From the NCBI GenBank assembly GCA_948467675.1, contig CAOKFI010000007.1:21557-85556 (forward strand): a DNA stretch of 64,000 nucleotides. The letters run 5' to 3'. The notes beneath the pieces were generated by a model that saw nothing but the letters and a program-made list of their open reading frames with translations, was not told the DNA's origin and did not search any database. Below are positions 1 to 9,171 of the stretch, one piece after another. The translations under genes were made by a program, and so were the position numbers. Position 1 is the stretch's first letter. Each line of letters begins with the position of its first letter. The stretch comes from an uncultured Porphyromonadaceae bacterium. GTDB taxonomy: Bacteria; Bacteroidota; Bacteroidia; Bacteroidales; Muribaculaceae.

Positions 1-1
1 T

Positions 2-949
2 GTATACATACGCGAATGTTCGCGGTTGCTCGACGTCGACGAGAAAGTGCTCGCCCTGCAGGTCGAACGCTACTACAAGGAGAATCTTGTAAAAGGCACA
101 GCATCACAGAGCAGGCAGGATGACCGGCAGCAACAGCCGGAGCTCGAGAAAGAGACACCGCCGACACCGCCTAACGAGGAGAAGACAGCTTCCGCCAACA
201 GTGTGGCCTCGTTCATGCGCCCGTATGAGAAACGCGTGCTGCGCTACGTGCTGAAATACGGCATGGCGCATCTGTGCGATCTGTGCGACGAAGAAGGCAA
301 CACTTCGCCGGTCAACGTCATAGACTATATCACTGAAGAACTCGCTGCGGACGACATGACATTTTCCAACTCCGACTACGCATCGGTATTCGGCGCCGCC
401 CGCGCTCTGGCCGACACCACATGGGAGGGCGACAGAGCCGCACACGAAAGTCAGGCACGCGCCGCCTGCACGGCGGCACTGGCCGCAGCGGACGACGAGA
501 TACGCCGCAACGCCGATTCGACAGCAGCCATAACGGCGATGTCGGAAGCGGCAAGGACGCGCATCAACGCCGAATATGAGACTTCGGTATCGAACTTCGC
601 CATGCTGTACATAGAGCGGCGCCTCGGATCGTCGGCCGACGATACAGTGCGGCGTCTGACAGCCGATCTCGTAAGCGAGCGCCATCAACTGAGCAAGATA
701 CACACCAAATACTCCACCATAGAGACCGAGGAAGACCGGCTGGCGGAACTTGTGCCGCGCGCCATCTACGAATGGAAAGACGCCATCCTGGCATGGCGAC
801 AGCGCACTATCCTGGCCGAGATACGCCGGTCAGGGAGCATGGATCCCGAAGGTCTGCGGGCTCTGATGACCCGCAGTCTGGAACTGCAGCGGCTACGCGC
901 CGAGCTGGCGCGCTACCTCGGCGAACGGACCATATCGCCACGAAAATAA
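2..949 (+). CDS. dnaG: DNA primase DnaG, C-terminal part (cut by window start)
   Basis: Primase makes the RNA primers for chromosome replication and binds the replicative helicase through its C-terminal domain. The reading frame is open from base 2 (VYIRECSRLLDV...) with no start of its own, so the zinc-binding and TOPRIM catalytic parts lie to the left of the window. The visible 315 or so residues hold a polar Gln/Pro/Glu-rich linker and then a long helical region ending in RAELARYLGERTI, which resembles the helicase-interacting end of Bacteroidales primases. The identification rests on that C-terminal resemblance and not on catalytic motifs. A TTG at 26 is in frame but is not a credible start. 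Confidence 0.8.
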   Translation, partial: VYIRECSRLLDVDEKVLALQVERYYKENLVKGTASQSRQDDRQQQPELEKETPPTPPNEEKTASANSVASFMRPYEKRVLRYVLKYGMAHLCDLCDEEGNTSPVNVIDYITEELAADDMTFSNSDYASVFGAARALADTTWEGDRAAHESQARAACTAALAAADDEIRRNADSTAAITAMSEAARTRINAEYETSVSNFAMLYIERRLGSSADDTVRRLTADLVSERHQLSKIHTKYSTIETEEDRLAELVPRAIYEWKDAILAWRQRTILAEIRRSGSMDPEGLRALMTRSLELQRLRAELARYLGERTISPRK

Positions 950-978
950 AACTTTATGCGGATGTTCAGATTATTCGC

Positions 979-986
979 TACCTTTG
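979..986 (+). promoter_or_regulatory. Bacteroidetes -7 promoter box (TACCTTTG) for the M13 peptidase gene
   Basis: TACCTTTG matches the TAnnTTTG core of Bacteroidetes housekeeping promoters, with TTTATG about 25 bases upstream as a weak -33 element. Transcription would begin near 991, which rules out the upstream in-frame ATG at 984 as the start of the next gene. Confidence 0.6.
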
Positions 987-1052
987 CATATTAATTTGTA
1001 TGCTTACAAATATCTGTACAGCAGATTATACAATACTTATAACCATTATATT

Positions 1053-3104
1053 ATGAACTCAACAAAAATCATGCTCGCTCTTGCAGCCACCCTTATGGCC
1101 ACACCGGCGGTAAAGGCGGAGAAAGAGCATCTGAAGAGCATCAACCCAGCGTATATCGACAACTCGATATCGCCCAAAAACGACTTCTACCATCACGTTG
1201 CAAAAGGATGGCAGGACGCACATCCCCTGACGGAGGAATATGCCCGCTACGGTCAGTTCAACATACTCAACGACTCCTCCGAGAACCGTGTCAAAGAGAT
1301 CGTGCTCAACCTTGGAGCCACCAATCCCGAACCCGGGACTGTGGCATTCAAAGTAGCTACGATCTACAACCAGGCCATGGACTCGGCGCGACGCAATGCC
1401 GAAGGTGCCAAGCCGATACTCGCCGATCTGAAGAAAATCGAGACAACACCCCACGAGGGGATGGAGGATCTGTTCCTGTGGATGCACGGCAACTACTCAA
1501 GCCCGTTTTTCGGCGCAGGCCCCATGGAGGATCTCGCCAACTCAAAAGTGTATGCCATGTACATCTCCGGCGGCGGCATGGGACTCGGCGACCGCGACTA
1601 CTATCTGAAGAACGACAAGCGTAACAAAGAAGTGCGCGAAGCCTACAAAAAGCTGATAGTGACCCAGATGCGCAATGCAGGATACTCCAAAAAAGACGCC
1701 TCGCGCATCATGAACAACGTGATGAAGATCGAGACCGCCATAGCCGACTCGGCCTGGACCCGCGAAGAGAGCCGCAACATTCCGGCCATGTACAATCCGT
1801 TCACACTCGCCCAGCTCAAGGAGACATATCCCAATATCAACTGGCAGCGGTTCTTCCCCGAAACAATGATGGGCATCGAAGCTCCCGAGACCGTCATCGT
1901 GATGCAGCCCAATTCAGTGATGCAGGCCAACAACCTCATAGGATCACTCACTGACCGCGAGATCAAAGACTACTATCTGTGGAAATACGTGGCACAGGCC
2001 GCAGGCGCTCTCAGCGACGATTTCGCCAACGCCTCGTTTGAATTCAACAAAGTGATGAGCGGCGTGCAGCAGATGCGTCCCCGCTGGAAACGTGCTCTCG
2101 GAGCTACAGAGGGCTCGATGGGCGAAGCCATAGGACAGCTCTACGTTGAGAAATATTTCCCCGAATCATCGAAACAGTATATGCTCGGTCTCGTAGAGAA
2201 CCTGCGCACTGCTCTGGGCAAGCACATCATCAACCTGAAATGGATGAGCGACGACACCAAGCTCAACGCCATAAAGAAACTCAACGCCTTCACTGTGAAG
2301 ATCGGCTACCCCGACAAGTGGAAAGACTACTCCTCGATGGAAATCGATCCGAAACTCTCCTACTACGAAAACATGCACAACGTTGGCATGTGGCACCAGA
2401 AAGAGGAGTACTCCAAGTGGGGCAAACCTGTCGACAAGAGCGAATGGGGCATGACTCCTCAGACCATCAACGCCTACTATAACCCTCTGGCCAACGAGAT
2501 AGTATTCCCCGCCGGCATCCTGCAGGCTCCGTTCTTCGATCCCGAGGCATCCGACGCTGAAAACTACGGCGGCATAGGCGTGGTGATCGGCCACGAGATG
2601 ACCCACGGATTCGACGACCAGGGACGCAACTTCGACGCCGAAGGCAACATGGTCAACTGGTGGACACCCGAAGACGCAACAGCTTTCGAAGCTCTGACCA
2701 AGGGACTCGTAGACCAGTTCGACGCCGTAGAAGTGCTGCCCGGACTCAACGCCAACGGCACATACACCCTCGGCGAGAACATAGCCGACCAGGGCGGTCT
2801 GCGCGTGGCTATGACCGCATTCCTCGACTCACAGAAGAAAAAAGGTGTGGATATCAGTTCCGAAGACGCCCTCATCGACGGTTTCACTCCGCTGCAGGTA
2901 TTCTACATGAACTACGCCAACCTCTGGGCAAACAACATACGTCCGGAGGAGATGCGCTCGCTGACAACCGGCGACGTACATTCGCTCGGCGAGCACCGCG
3001 TTAACGTGACACTGCGCAACATCGAGCCTTTCTTCCGCGCATTCTCCATAACCGACGGCGACAAGATGTTCCGTCCGGAGCAGGAGCGTGTGATAATCTG
3101 GTAA
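1053..3104 (+). CDS. pepO: M13 family zinc endopeptidase (PepO/neprilysin type)
   Basis: Secreted or periplasmic metalloendopeptidase that cleaves peptides. With the ATG at 1053 the protein is 683 aa, the normal M13 length, and begins with a signal peptide ending near AVKA. Family landmarks are present: NAYYNP near residue 473, the zinc motif HEMTH at about 514-518, and ENIADQGG from about residue 575, which supplies the third zinc ligand (Glu) and a catalytic Asp. The C-terminus is VIIW where the family usually has CxxW. An ATG at 984 lies inside the promoter and would add an untranslatable leader. It is transcribed alone and ends at a strong hairpin shared with the convergent gene. Confidence 0.92.
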   Translation: MNSTKIMLALAATLMATPAVKAEKEHLKSINPAYIDNSISPKNDFYHHVAKGWQDAHPLTEEYARYGQFNILNDSSENRVKEIVLNLGATNPEPGTVAFKVATIYNQAMDSARRNAEGAKPILADLKKIETTPHEGMEDLFLWMHGNYSSPFFGAGPMEDLANSKVYAMYISGGGMGLGDRDYYLKNDKRNKEVREAYKKLIVTQMRNAGYSKKDASRIMNNVMKIETAIADSAWTREESRNIPAMYNPFTLAQLKETYPNINWQRFFPETMMGIEAPETVIVMQPNSVMQANNLIGSLTDREIKDYYLWKYVAQAAGALSDDFANASFEFNKVMSGVQQMRPRWKRALGATEGSMGEAIGQLYVEKYFPESSKQYMLGLVENLRTALGKHIINLKWMSDDTKLNAIKKLNAFTVKIGYPDKWKDYSSMEIDPKLSYYENMHNVGMWHQKEEYSKWGKPVDKSEWGMTPQTINAYYNPLANEIVFPAGILQAPFFDPEASDAENYGGIGVVIGHEMTHGFDDQGRNFDAEGNMVNWWTPEDATAFEALTKGLVDQFDAVEVLPGLNANGTYTLGENIADQGGLRVAMTAFLDSQKKKGVDISSEDALIDGFTPLQVFYMNYANLWANNIRPEEMRSLTTGDVHSLGEHRVNVTLRNIEPFFRAFSITDGDKMFRPEQERVIIW

Positions 3105-3131
3105 GACAGACCATCCATAAAAAGATACATC

Positions 3132-3169
3132 AAAAGCGTGTCGTACCGGTTCAGGTACGACACGCTTTT
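3132..3169. terminator. Bidirectional hairpin terminator
   Basis: A perfect 16-bp stem (3132-3147 with 3154-3169) around a 6-base loop, with A4 on one side and T4 on the other, sits between the convergent peptidase and porin-like genes. It can serve both strands. Confidence 0.85.
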
Positions 3170-3189
3170 CATTTATATATGTCATGCCC

Positions 3190-4500
3190 TCAGAATGTAA
3201 CCTGAAGCATGGTCTGGATCCGGTTATCGTGACATGAGCGCCCGTCCATATCGACACGGCGCCCGTATATGTATTCTATCCCGGTCGATATACGTGAGGT
3301 GATATTCCACATTATATTGGCGAGCGCGTACTGCGCATACCGGTACTGGCCGCTCCAGGGTGTGGAGCCGCCGGCATAGCGGCCGGCATAATTGCGCAGA
3401 TGGCTGTATGTCGTCGTAGCATAGACTGCGGGCGATATATTGTACTGCAATCCCAGATATCCGCCCCATGCTCCGACCGGTTTCAGACGTCCGGCGCCAT
3501 CAGGCACCATATCGAGACCCCCCTGATACAGATCCTGGAAATAACTCGTTATGCCCTGGCCGTAAGCCGCCTGGTAATATGCCGTGACAAATCCCGACAG
3601 CGATGCGCTGCCGCTCATCTTGACACCCCACCCCACCTGGTCGCGGTTACGGTCAGCCACCTCATCGCGATAAATCATATTGCGCACTATTCCTGACAGG
3701 CGGATCCAGCTTTTGCCCCCGCCCCATGAATACTGTATATATGCCGGTATGTCCGGAACCCGCTGCTTGACGACATACGAATTCTGTCCGGTCGTGGCCG
3801 ACACCATAGGCAGCTCGGCGCCTGCCCCTATGCTCCAGTGGGAGTCGAAGGAATGGCGGTAGTCGATCACTGTGTTTGGAATAGCCGTGAATCCGCACGG
3901 GCCTTCGTTGTCGATACTCGGAGGTGCCGCGGCCATATCGGAAAACAGGCTGAAATCATAACCGGCCGTGAAGCCACGGTATTTTATATAGGCATAATAC
4001 AGATTGAAACCATATCCGTTGCCATTGCCCGTAAGATTGAAATTGAAGTACAGACCTATGCGGTTCTTGCTTCCGGGCATAGCCACGAAATTGAAATACA
4101 GACCGCTCGTGGCGGCCGAGGCCTGTATCAGCCCGCCGTCGCCATCGCGCCGCCCCATCGGAATGGCCGATGTGGTGAAATCATAGGCATTGTCTATTGG
4201 ATTTCCCCAGTCATAGGACAGTGTGACCTTTCCGGTTCCTCCGATACCCAGATAGAACTTACGGTCTTTACCCTCTATGGCGAAACGTGGCGCACCAGGC
4301 ACCCTGAACGATTTCGGGGCATTCTCGAGAAATATATTGTAGACGTTGACAATCGTCGTATCGCCGCTACCACGGTCATGAGGATTGATGACCGTAACCT
4401 CCTGATAGTCCGGAGTGTTAGGATGGGACTGTCCGTACAGACACGGCATGACACCGAACGCCGGGAGCAGCAGGATGAAACGTGAAAGTGTATTATTCAT
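3190..4500 (-). CDS. Outer-membrane beta-barrel / porin-like protein
   Basis: Predicted outer-membrane barrel of 436 aa. The ATG at 4500 gives a signal peptide (MNNTLSRFILLLPAFGVMPC...). After a short periplasmic segment containing APRFAIEGKDRKFYLGIGG, the rest is alternating aromatic and small residues typical of membrane strands, ending in LQVTF with the terminal Phe expected of barrel proteins. The start of the barrel resembles DcaP-like porins, but I cannot assign a substrate. It lies 28 bases downstream of the MFS gene on the same strand, so the two may form an operon in which the porin feeds the inner-membrane carrier; that link is inferred from position only. Confidence 0.7.
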   Translation of the reverse strand: MNNTLSRFILLLPAFGVMPCLYGQSHPNTPDYQEVTVINPHDRGSGDTTIVNVYNIFLENAPKSFRVPGAPRFAIEGKDRKFYLGIGGTGKVTLSYDWGNPIDNAYDFTTSAIPMGRRDGDGGLIQASAATSGLYFNFVAMPGSKNRIGLYFNFNLTGNGNGYGFNLYYAYIKYRGFTAGYDFSLFSDMAAAPPSIDNEGPCGFTAIPNTVIDYRHSFDSHWSIGAGAELPMVSATTGQNSYVVKQRVPDIPAYIQYSWGGGKSWIRLSGIVRNMIYRDEVADRNRDQVGWGVKMSGSASLSGFVTAYYQAAYGQGITSYFQDLYQGGLDMVPDGAGRLKPVGAWGGYLGLQYNISPAVYATTTYSHLRNYAGRYAGGSTPWSGQYRYAQYALANIMWNITSRISTGIEYIYGRRVDMDGRSCHDNRIQTMLQVTF

Positions 4501-4528
4501 TGGAAAACAGATGATATTTTTTATTACG

Positions 4529-5782
4529 TCAATAATATGACCGGTCGATACGGAACACAAACGATCTGCGGAAGATCACCACGATTACGGCAAACACCGC
4601 GAGCAACACGGCATTAAGCTCGAACGGAAAGGCATTGTCGTGACGGCCGGGATCGAATACGTCCTGAAAGAAACCGACAATAAAAGGAGTGGCGCTTATC
4701 GATATATAGTTGGCTGCCAGAACAAACGAGAGCGCAAGAGTGCATTTTCCGGGAACCGTGACCACCTGCGTGGCCTTGTCGTAGATAAGCGGCTGGAACA
4801 CACCGTAGCCGAAACCTACCATTACGGCGGCCACACACATGATCCCGAAACCGCTCGATACCGCCATGAGTATTATTCCGCCCGCCATTACCAGCGAACA
4901 CACTATGAAAGTGGTCTGCCTCAATATCTTTACGATATACGGGAGAACAAGTCCCGGCAGGAATACCGCAAGAAAGAATATGGCCGTGACAGTGCCGGTA
5001 TCGGAATCGCTCATCCTATCGGCATCCATCAGAAACGGAGTGTAGTAACTCACGATCACCGTCGAATAGCATACAAAGAAATATACAGCTATCAGCGACC
5101 ACACTCTCGGGAGTATGAACCCGCTTTTCACGCGGCCCGATACGGCGGCCGCCTCCGGCACAGTCCCGGCGGTCACTCCCGTGCCGGGTGTGGCCGGATC
5201 GAGATCCGTTTTCGGAATCTCACGCAGAAAAACAGACAATACAAGCGGCACTGCCGGTATCAGATACACCAGAAACGGCATACGCCAGTTGCCGTGGCTA
5301 AGCCATCCGACCGCGTATGTGGCTACGACCAGAGCTATATTGGATATGCCTGACTTGATGCCGAGCTGCCTCATACGGTATCGGCCCGCGAATGTGTCAG
5401 CCAGCAGACCTGCCGCAAGAGGAATGAGCAGACCGCATCCCACACCAAGCAGACAGCTTATAACGATCAGATCCGACATGCTGCCGGCGAAGAAATACAG
5501 AATACCGCTCGCAAGATAGATGACAAGCGCTATGACGACTATGCGTATCTTGCTTTTATACAGCGACAGGCGCCCCGAAAGCAGCACAAACGGGATGATG
5601 AAAAGATTTGGCAGCACGGTGAGGAGCTGTATCTCCAGCTCGGATGTGCGCGGAAATATACTGTCCAGATTGCCGAGCATAGGAGTTATGGCAAGTCCCG
5701 GAAGATTCACCGTCAGCGATATCGACCATATCGCAATCAGCGCCATAATGGAGATAGTCCCCTTTCCTGTATTGATTCTCAT
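4529..5782 (-). CDS. Major facilitator superfamily transporter
   Basis: Inner-membrane secondary transporter of 417 aa with about 12 hydrophobic segments. The N-terminal half has the MFS layout: after TM2 comes SGRLSLYKSKIR in the place of motif A, and LLGVGCGLLIPLAAGLLAD in TM4. A polar cytoplasmic loop of about 40 residues (LREIPKTDLDPATPGTG...) separates the halves. The substrate is not evident. Similar carriers in Bacteroidales sit next to bile-salt hydrolase genes, but no such gene is visible here. It precedes the porin-like gene on the same strand. Confidence 0.85.
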   Translation of the reverse strand: MRINTGKGTISIMALIAIWSISLTVNLPGLAITPMLGNLDSIFPRTSELEIQLLTVLPNLFIIPFVLLSGRLSLYKSKIRIVVIALVIYLASGILYFFAGSMSDLIVISCLLGVGCGLLIPLAAGLLADTFAGRYRMRQLGIKSGISNIALVVATYAVGWLSHGNWRMPFLVYLIPAVPLVLSVFLREIPKTDLDPATPGTGVTAGTVPEAAAVSGRVKSGFILPRVWSLIAVYFFVCYSTVIVSYYTPFLMDADRMSDSDTGTVTAIFFLAVFLPGLVLPYIVKILRQTTFIVCSLVMAGGIILMAVSSGFGIMCVAAVMVGFGYGVFQPLIYDKATQVVTVPGKCTLALSFVLAANYISISATPFIVGFFQDVFDPGRHDNAFPFELNAVLLAVFAVIVVIFRRSFVFRIDRSYY

Positions 5783-5812
5783 CGTTTCGCCATTTGTGGA
5801 AATAATCTATCA

Positions 5813-5853
5813 GTAACGGACAGTGCAGCAGGCTGTGCTGCACTGTCCGTTAC
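5813..5853 (-). terminator. Strong hairpin between the APC carrier and MFS genes
   Basis: A perfect 18-bp stem (5813-5830 with 5836-5853) around a 5-base loop lies just past the stop of the amino-acid carrier. There is no clear T run on either strand, so it may act as a terminator, an RNA-stability hairpin or an attenuator. Confidence 0.6.
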
Positions 5854-5872
5854 GGTACGGCCGCCGTAATCC

Positions 5873-7582
5873 CTACTCGCCTCTGCCAGAGTCCATGCTC
5901 TTGTTGAACACATCATATGCAGTGGCCTGGGGAGTACCCGTACCGTCGTAAGCCTTGACAGCCTCCGCGGCGAGTCTCTCGGCATCAGCGGCAGAAGCGC
6001 CGTTTTCTTCGGCCAGTATGCGTGCGTCGGTACCGGCGATCTCGGCCGACGACGGTGTGTAGCCTGCACTCCATGACGATACCTGCGACGGTCTGCGGTT
6101 CTCTATCTGCCAGTCGAATGGATAGAAATCGGCCTGAGGATTGCGCCACGACGGCTTACGCATGGCAAACACAACCAGAGGCACACAGAAGAACAGCAAC
6201 GCACCGCAGAAGATGATAAGGACATAGACCAGCGGACTGCCTGTATCGATCTGCGACGGAGGAAAGAAACTCAGTATCATCGCGGCCAGCGCACCGAGTA
6301 TGCCGATACCTCCTATGGTGAACTCGCCGAACTTCCCGCCAGGTATACGGAACCCGCGGCGCTTCTGAGGCTGCGTATGGCGAAGACGCAGGAATGAGAA
6401 ATAGATCATAAGCACCAGTATCAGATAGATCACAGTAGCCATCTGCGACATCACCTGATAGGCCGATTCCACCGAAGGAAGAACCACGAGCACAAGCGCA
6501 AGCAGACTCACGAAGACTGCCTGTACATAGAGTATCGGCTTGTTCACACCGCGGCTGTTGGTCTTCTGGAAACTGCGGGGCAGATAACCGCTCTCGCCTA
6601 CTGCAACAAGACCTGTCGACGGGCCGGCGATGATCACGCTCACCTGACCTATCACACCGAAAGTGATCAGAAGTGCCATGACATTGCCGAGCCAAGGCAC
6701 CCCGATCGATGCCCACAGATCGTCATAGGCCACAAGAAGAGAGGCCAGAAGATTGATATCCTTGGCCGGAACCACGAAACCGATGGCCAGTGTGGCGAAC
6801 ACGAATATGAGCACTATGACCGCAACCGCCAAAAAGATCGCACGCGGAAACTGGCGAGCCGGATTCTTCATATTCTGCACATGCACGGCATTCATCTCCA
6901 TACCACCGTAGAAAAGGAAGATAGAAGCCGCCAGAACGATAGTCCCTATCTTGGTGAAATCAGGGAAAAACGATTCATGAGCCAGCATCACCGGCTTGCC
7001 CATGCACAGATAAGCCACACCCAGCACTATCAGCACCGCCCCGGGAACAATTGTACCGAACATTCCGCCGAGAGTGCTCAGTACCTTCGACGACTTCATG
7101 CCCCGGAAAGCTATGAAATTGGTAGTCCAGTAGACCGCGAGCACGACTATCAGCGTGTAGATTTTGTTCGACGACAGACGCGCGTCGAAAGATTCAGGCC
7201 AGAATATATAGGCGAGCGACACGGCAGCGAACATAAGGACTGCCGGAAACCATATCACAAGAGTCTGCCATTCAAGATACATCGCCGACCATCCCCAACG
7301 GGGACCGAAAGCCTCCGAAACCCAGCGGTAAAGACCGCCGGAATGGGTATAGGTCGATGCAAGCTCGGCGCACACCAGAGAGAACGGTATGAGAAAAAAG
7401 AGTGCGGCAAACAGATAGTAGAATATCGACTGGATGCCGAACTCGGCCTGAGAAGGAAGTCCGCGGAGACTGACCACAGTAGTGATGATCATGACTGTCA
7501 TCGCCCCAGTTGAGATCAGAGCCTTCGAAGTATTGCTCCCATTAGGCCTGTCGGAAGTATTCGGAGAATTTTTAGTAGACAT
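5873..7582 (-). CDS. APC-superfamily amino-acid transporter (glutamate:GABA antiporter-like)
   Basis: Inner-membrane amino-acid carrier of 569 aa with about 12 membrane segments. TM1 carries the substrate-backbone region (STGAMTVMIITTVVSLRGLP), followed by the APC signature region SLVCAELASTYTHSGGLYRWV and, later, FLFYGGMEMNAVHVQNMKNP, which resembles the GadC/YjeM group of antiporters. A hydrophilic tail of about 80 residues (from roughly residue 490) is Ala/Glu-rich and cytoplasmic; GadC also has a C-terminal plug, but no sequence match is claimed. It lies 126 bases downstream of a PLP-independent decarboxylase gene on the same strand, so exchange of an amino acid for its amine is the likely role (inference). 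Confidence 0.85.
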   Translation of the reverse strand: MSTKNSPNTSDRPNGSNTSKALISTGAMTVMIITTVVSLRGLPSQAEFGIQSIFYYLFAALFFLIPFSLVCAELASTYTHSGGLYRWVSEAFGPRWGWSAMYLEWQTLVIWFPAVLMFAAVSLAYIFWPESFDARLSSNKIYTLIVVLAVYWTTNFIAFRGMKSSKVLSTLGGMFGTIVPGAVLIVLGVAYLCMGKPVMLAHESFFPDFTKIGTIVLAASIFLFYGGMEMNAVHVQNMKNPARQFPRAIFLAVAVIVLIFVFATLAIGFVVPAKDINLLASLLVAYDDLWASIGVPWLGNVMALLITFGVIGQVSVIIAGPSTGLVAVGESGYLPRSFQKTNSRGVNKPILYVQAVFVSLLALVLVVLPSVESAYQVMSQMATVIYLILVLMIYFSFLRLRHTQPQKRRGFRIPGGKFGEFTIGGIGILGALAAMILSFFPPSQIDTGSPLVYVLIIFCGALLFFCVPLVVFAMRKPSWRNPQADFYPFDWQIENRRPSQVSSWSAGYTPSSAEIAGTDARILAEENGASAADAERLAAEAVKAYDGTGTPQATAYDVFNKSMDSGRGE

Positions 7583-7623
7583 AAGCCTGAGTATTGTGTT
7601 GAAACATAAAACATATCAATAGA

Positions 7624-7650
7624 AAAAAGGAGCAGGCGGTAGCTGCCTGC
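7624..7650 (-). terminator. Rho-independent terminator after the decarboxylase gene
   Basis: On the minus strand a GCAGGC/GCCTGC stem with a 7-base loop is followed by TCCTTTTTTC. It lies between the decarboxylase and the amino-acid carrier, so the second gene may depend on read-through or its own start. Confidence 0.55.
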
Positions 7651-7708
7651 CCCCGTTATGGTGTTGATGGCTGTACGGAAACACAGTCATGTCCATACAG
7701 CAGAATCA

Positions 7709-8854
7709 TCAGAGTTCCACCACAGGATATACCTCGCCGATCTTGGTTCCGACTTTATAGTGGGTACCCTTGTGGGCCGACATCGATACATTCATGTTGG
7801 CAGAGAAAAGATATACTATATCGGATCCGCCGAACTGGAAATAAGAGATCTCGTCGCCCTTCTTCAGAGCCACACCCTCCTCGGCGGTCACTACTACCGA
7901 CGAAACCTGAGGCATGGCTATAGGAAGTATGGCAACATAGCCGTATTTGGTCTCAAGCACGATCAGACCGCGGGTCTGCATGAACTCGTATCCAGCCTCG
8001 TCGGGAGCAGTCGCACGCCAGGCCTCCACCTGATTAGTGGCAGGATCGACCTTGTCGGGCACAGCCACAAGATCGACATAACATGCGCCCTGGATCACAC
8101 GGGCCTCACGTACTATACCCGACAGAGGTGCATGCTGGCGGTGATAGTCGGTCCAGCTCAGGAACGAGTGGCACCACATGCCCCCCTTGAACTTATCCTT
8201 GTACGGGCTACCCTCCAGAAGCTCGTATATGCTCCAGTCAAGACCCTTGATCCGCACATGTGTGTCAGGGCGTATCTCCCACTGGCCGCCGAAGCAGGCA
8301 TCGGCAGGATGCACTATGATCCTGTCGTCGTCGATAGCGGCTATAGGACGGTAGCCCGGCTTCACATGGCGGGCAAACATCTGGTTGAAGGTCTTCCACC
8401 CTCCGCGCGGCTCAAGATACTCGTCCATATTGTAGACAGCGCAGTCATAGAACGATTTCACACTGTCGTCAGTGATAGACTCCGGACTGTCGAGCCAGTT
8501 GCCTATACCGTAGCAGTAGTCTACCATCCATTTCGACAGTGGCGACAATTCCGGCTGACGGTCAGATGGCCGGCACGGTGTCTGGAGCGACTTCACAGGT
8601 TCCTGATCCAGAAGGAAGAACGAACGGAACAGATGCTGGTAAACGTGTGTGCCCTCCTGGTTCTCGGAAGGTACCCAGTGCATATAGGCCTCGAGATAAT
8701 CGAGATAACCGTCGATAGTGGTGATATCCGATAGACCCGGTATCTTGTACGACACAACCTTGGATATAGCCTGATTGAACTTGTCTTCCCAGTTGTTTTC
8801 CTTGATAAGATCCGCGAGTTCCTGTACCTGAGGAGAATACTTCTTGTCTGCCAT
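7709..8854 (-). CDS. Phosphatidylserine-decarboxylase-family enzyme, probable PLP-independent amino-acid decarboxylase
   Basis: Pyruvoyl-type decarboxylase of 381 aa. The C-terminal half has the family's catalytic points: Asp185 in HPADA, His238 and His241 in DYHRQHAP, and the self-cleavage site Gly343-Ser344 in FGGS, where Ser becomes the pyruvoyl group. The N-terminal 150 residues form an extra helical domain absent from membrane lipid decarboxylases and like that of the PSD-related group that contains the fungal tryptophan decarboxylase PsiD. No membrane anchor or signal peptide is seen, so the enzyme is probably soluble. Together with the downstream antiporter this suggests decarboxylation of a free amino acid, perhaps aromatic, rather than phosphatidylserine; the substrate is inference. 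Confidence 0.8.
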   Translation of the reverse strand: MADKKYSPQVQELADLIKENNWEDKFNQAISKVVSYKIPGLSDITTIDGYLDYLEAYMHWVPSENQEGTHVYQHLFRSFFLLDQEPVKSLQTPCRPSDRQPELSPLSKWMVDYCYGIGNWLDSPESITDDSVKSFYDCAVYNMDEYLEPRGGWKTFNQMFARHVKPGYRPIAAIDDDRIIVHPADACFGGQWEIRPDTHVRIKGLDWSIYELLEGSPYKDKFKGGMWCHSFLSWTDYHRQHAPLSGIVREARVIQGACYVDLVAVPDKVDPATNQVEAWRATAPDEAGYEFMQTRGLIVLETKYGYVAILPIAMPQVSSVVVTAEEGVALKKGDEISYFQFGGSDIVYLFSANMNVSMSAHKGTHYKVGTKIGEVYPVVEL

Positions 8855-9171
8855 AATAAATGTTTTTTAGTTAAATGATTAATGTTATACACCGGACACC
8901 ATGGCTTTGAAGAAATGAAATCCCCATCTGCCGCAGCAGCCGCCGGAACCGGAACTGATGGAAACTGTAAGTCTTGGACGCACCCGTACTCAGTATCTGA
9001 TTCTATTCTACAACAACGACAGCGTCCCGAAAGTCCCCGCAATTAATCTTTTATAGCAGTATTTAATTCAATCCGTTAATATTTAACACCGATAGCATCT
9101 TAAATCCGGCCGAATATGCGTGAATTAGACCATTGTTCACTATCTTTGCACGGAATTATGTCCGAATCACT
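8855..9171. other. Divergent intergenic region, no gene seen
   Basis: About 317 bases between divergent genes. Apart from the lptD promoter near its right end I see no credible ORF, RNA or repeat. No CAAAnnTA word (a minus-strand -7 box) was found for the decarboxylase gene. Confidence 0.5.
9141..9148 (+). promoter_or_regulatory. -7 promoter box (TATCTTTG) for lptD
   Basis: A perfect TATCTTTG. Transcription starting near 9154 leaves the TTG at 9172 as the first in-frame start that yields a good signal peptide. Confidence 0.7.

Noticed and set aside
984..1052. Upstream ATG for the M13 peptidase
   Set aside because: It overlaps the -7 promoter box and would precede the transcription start; the ATG at 1053 gives a normal signal peptide.
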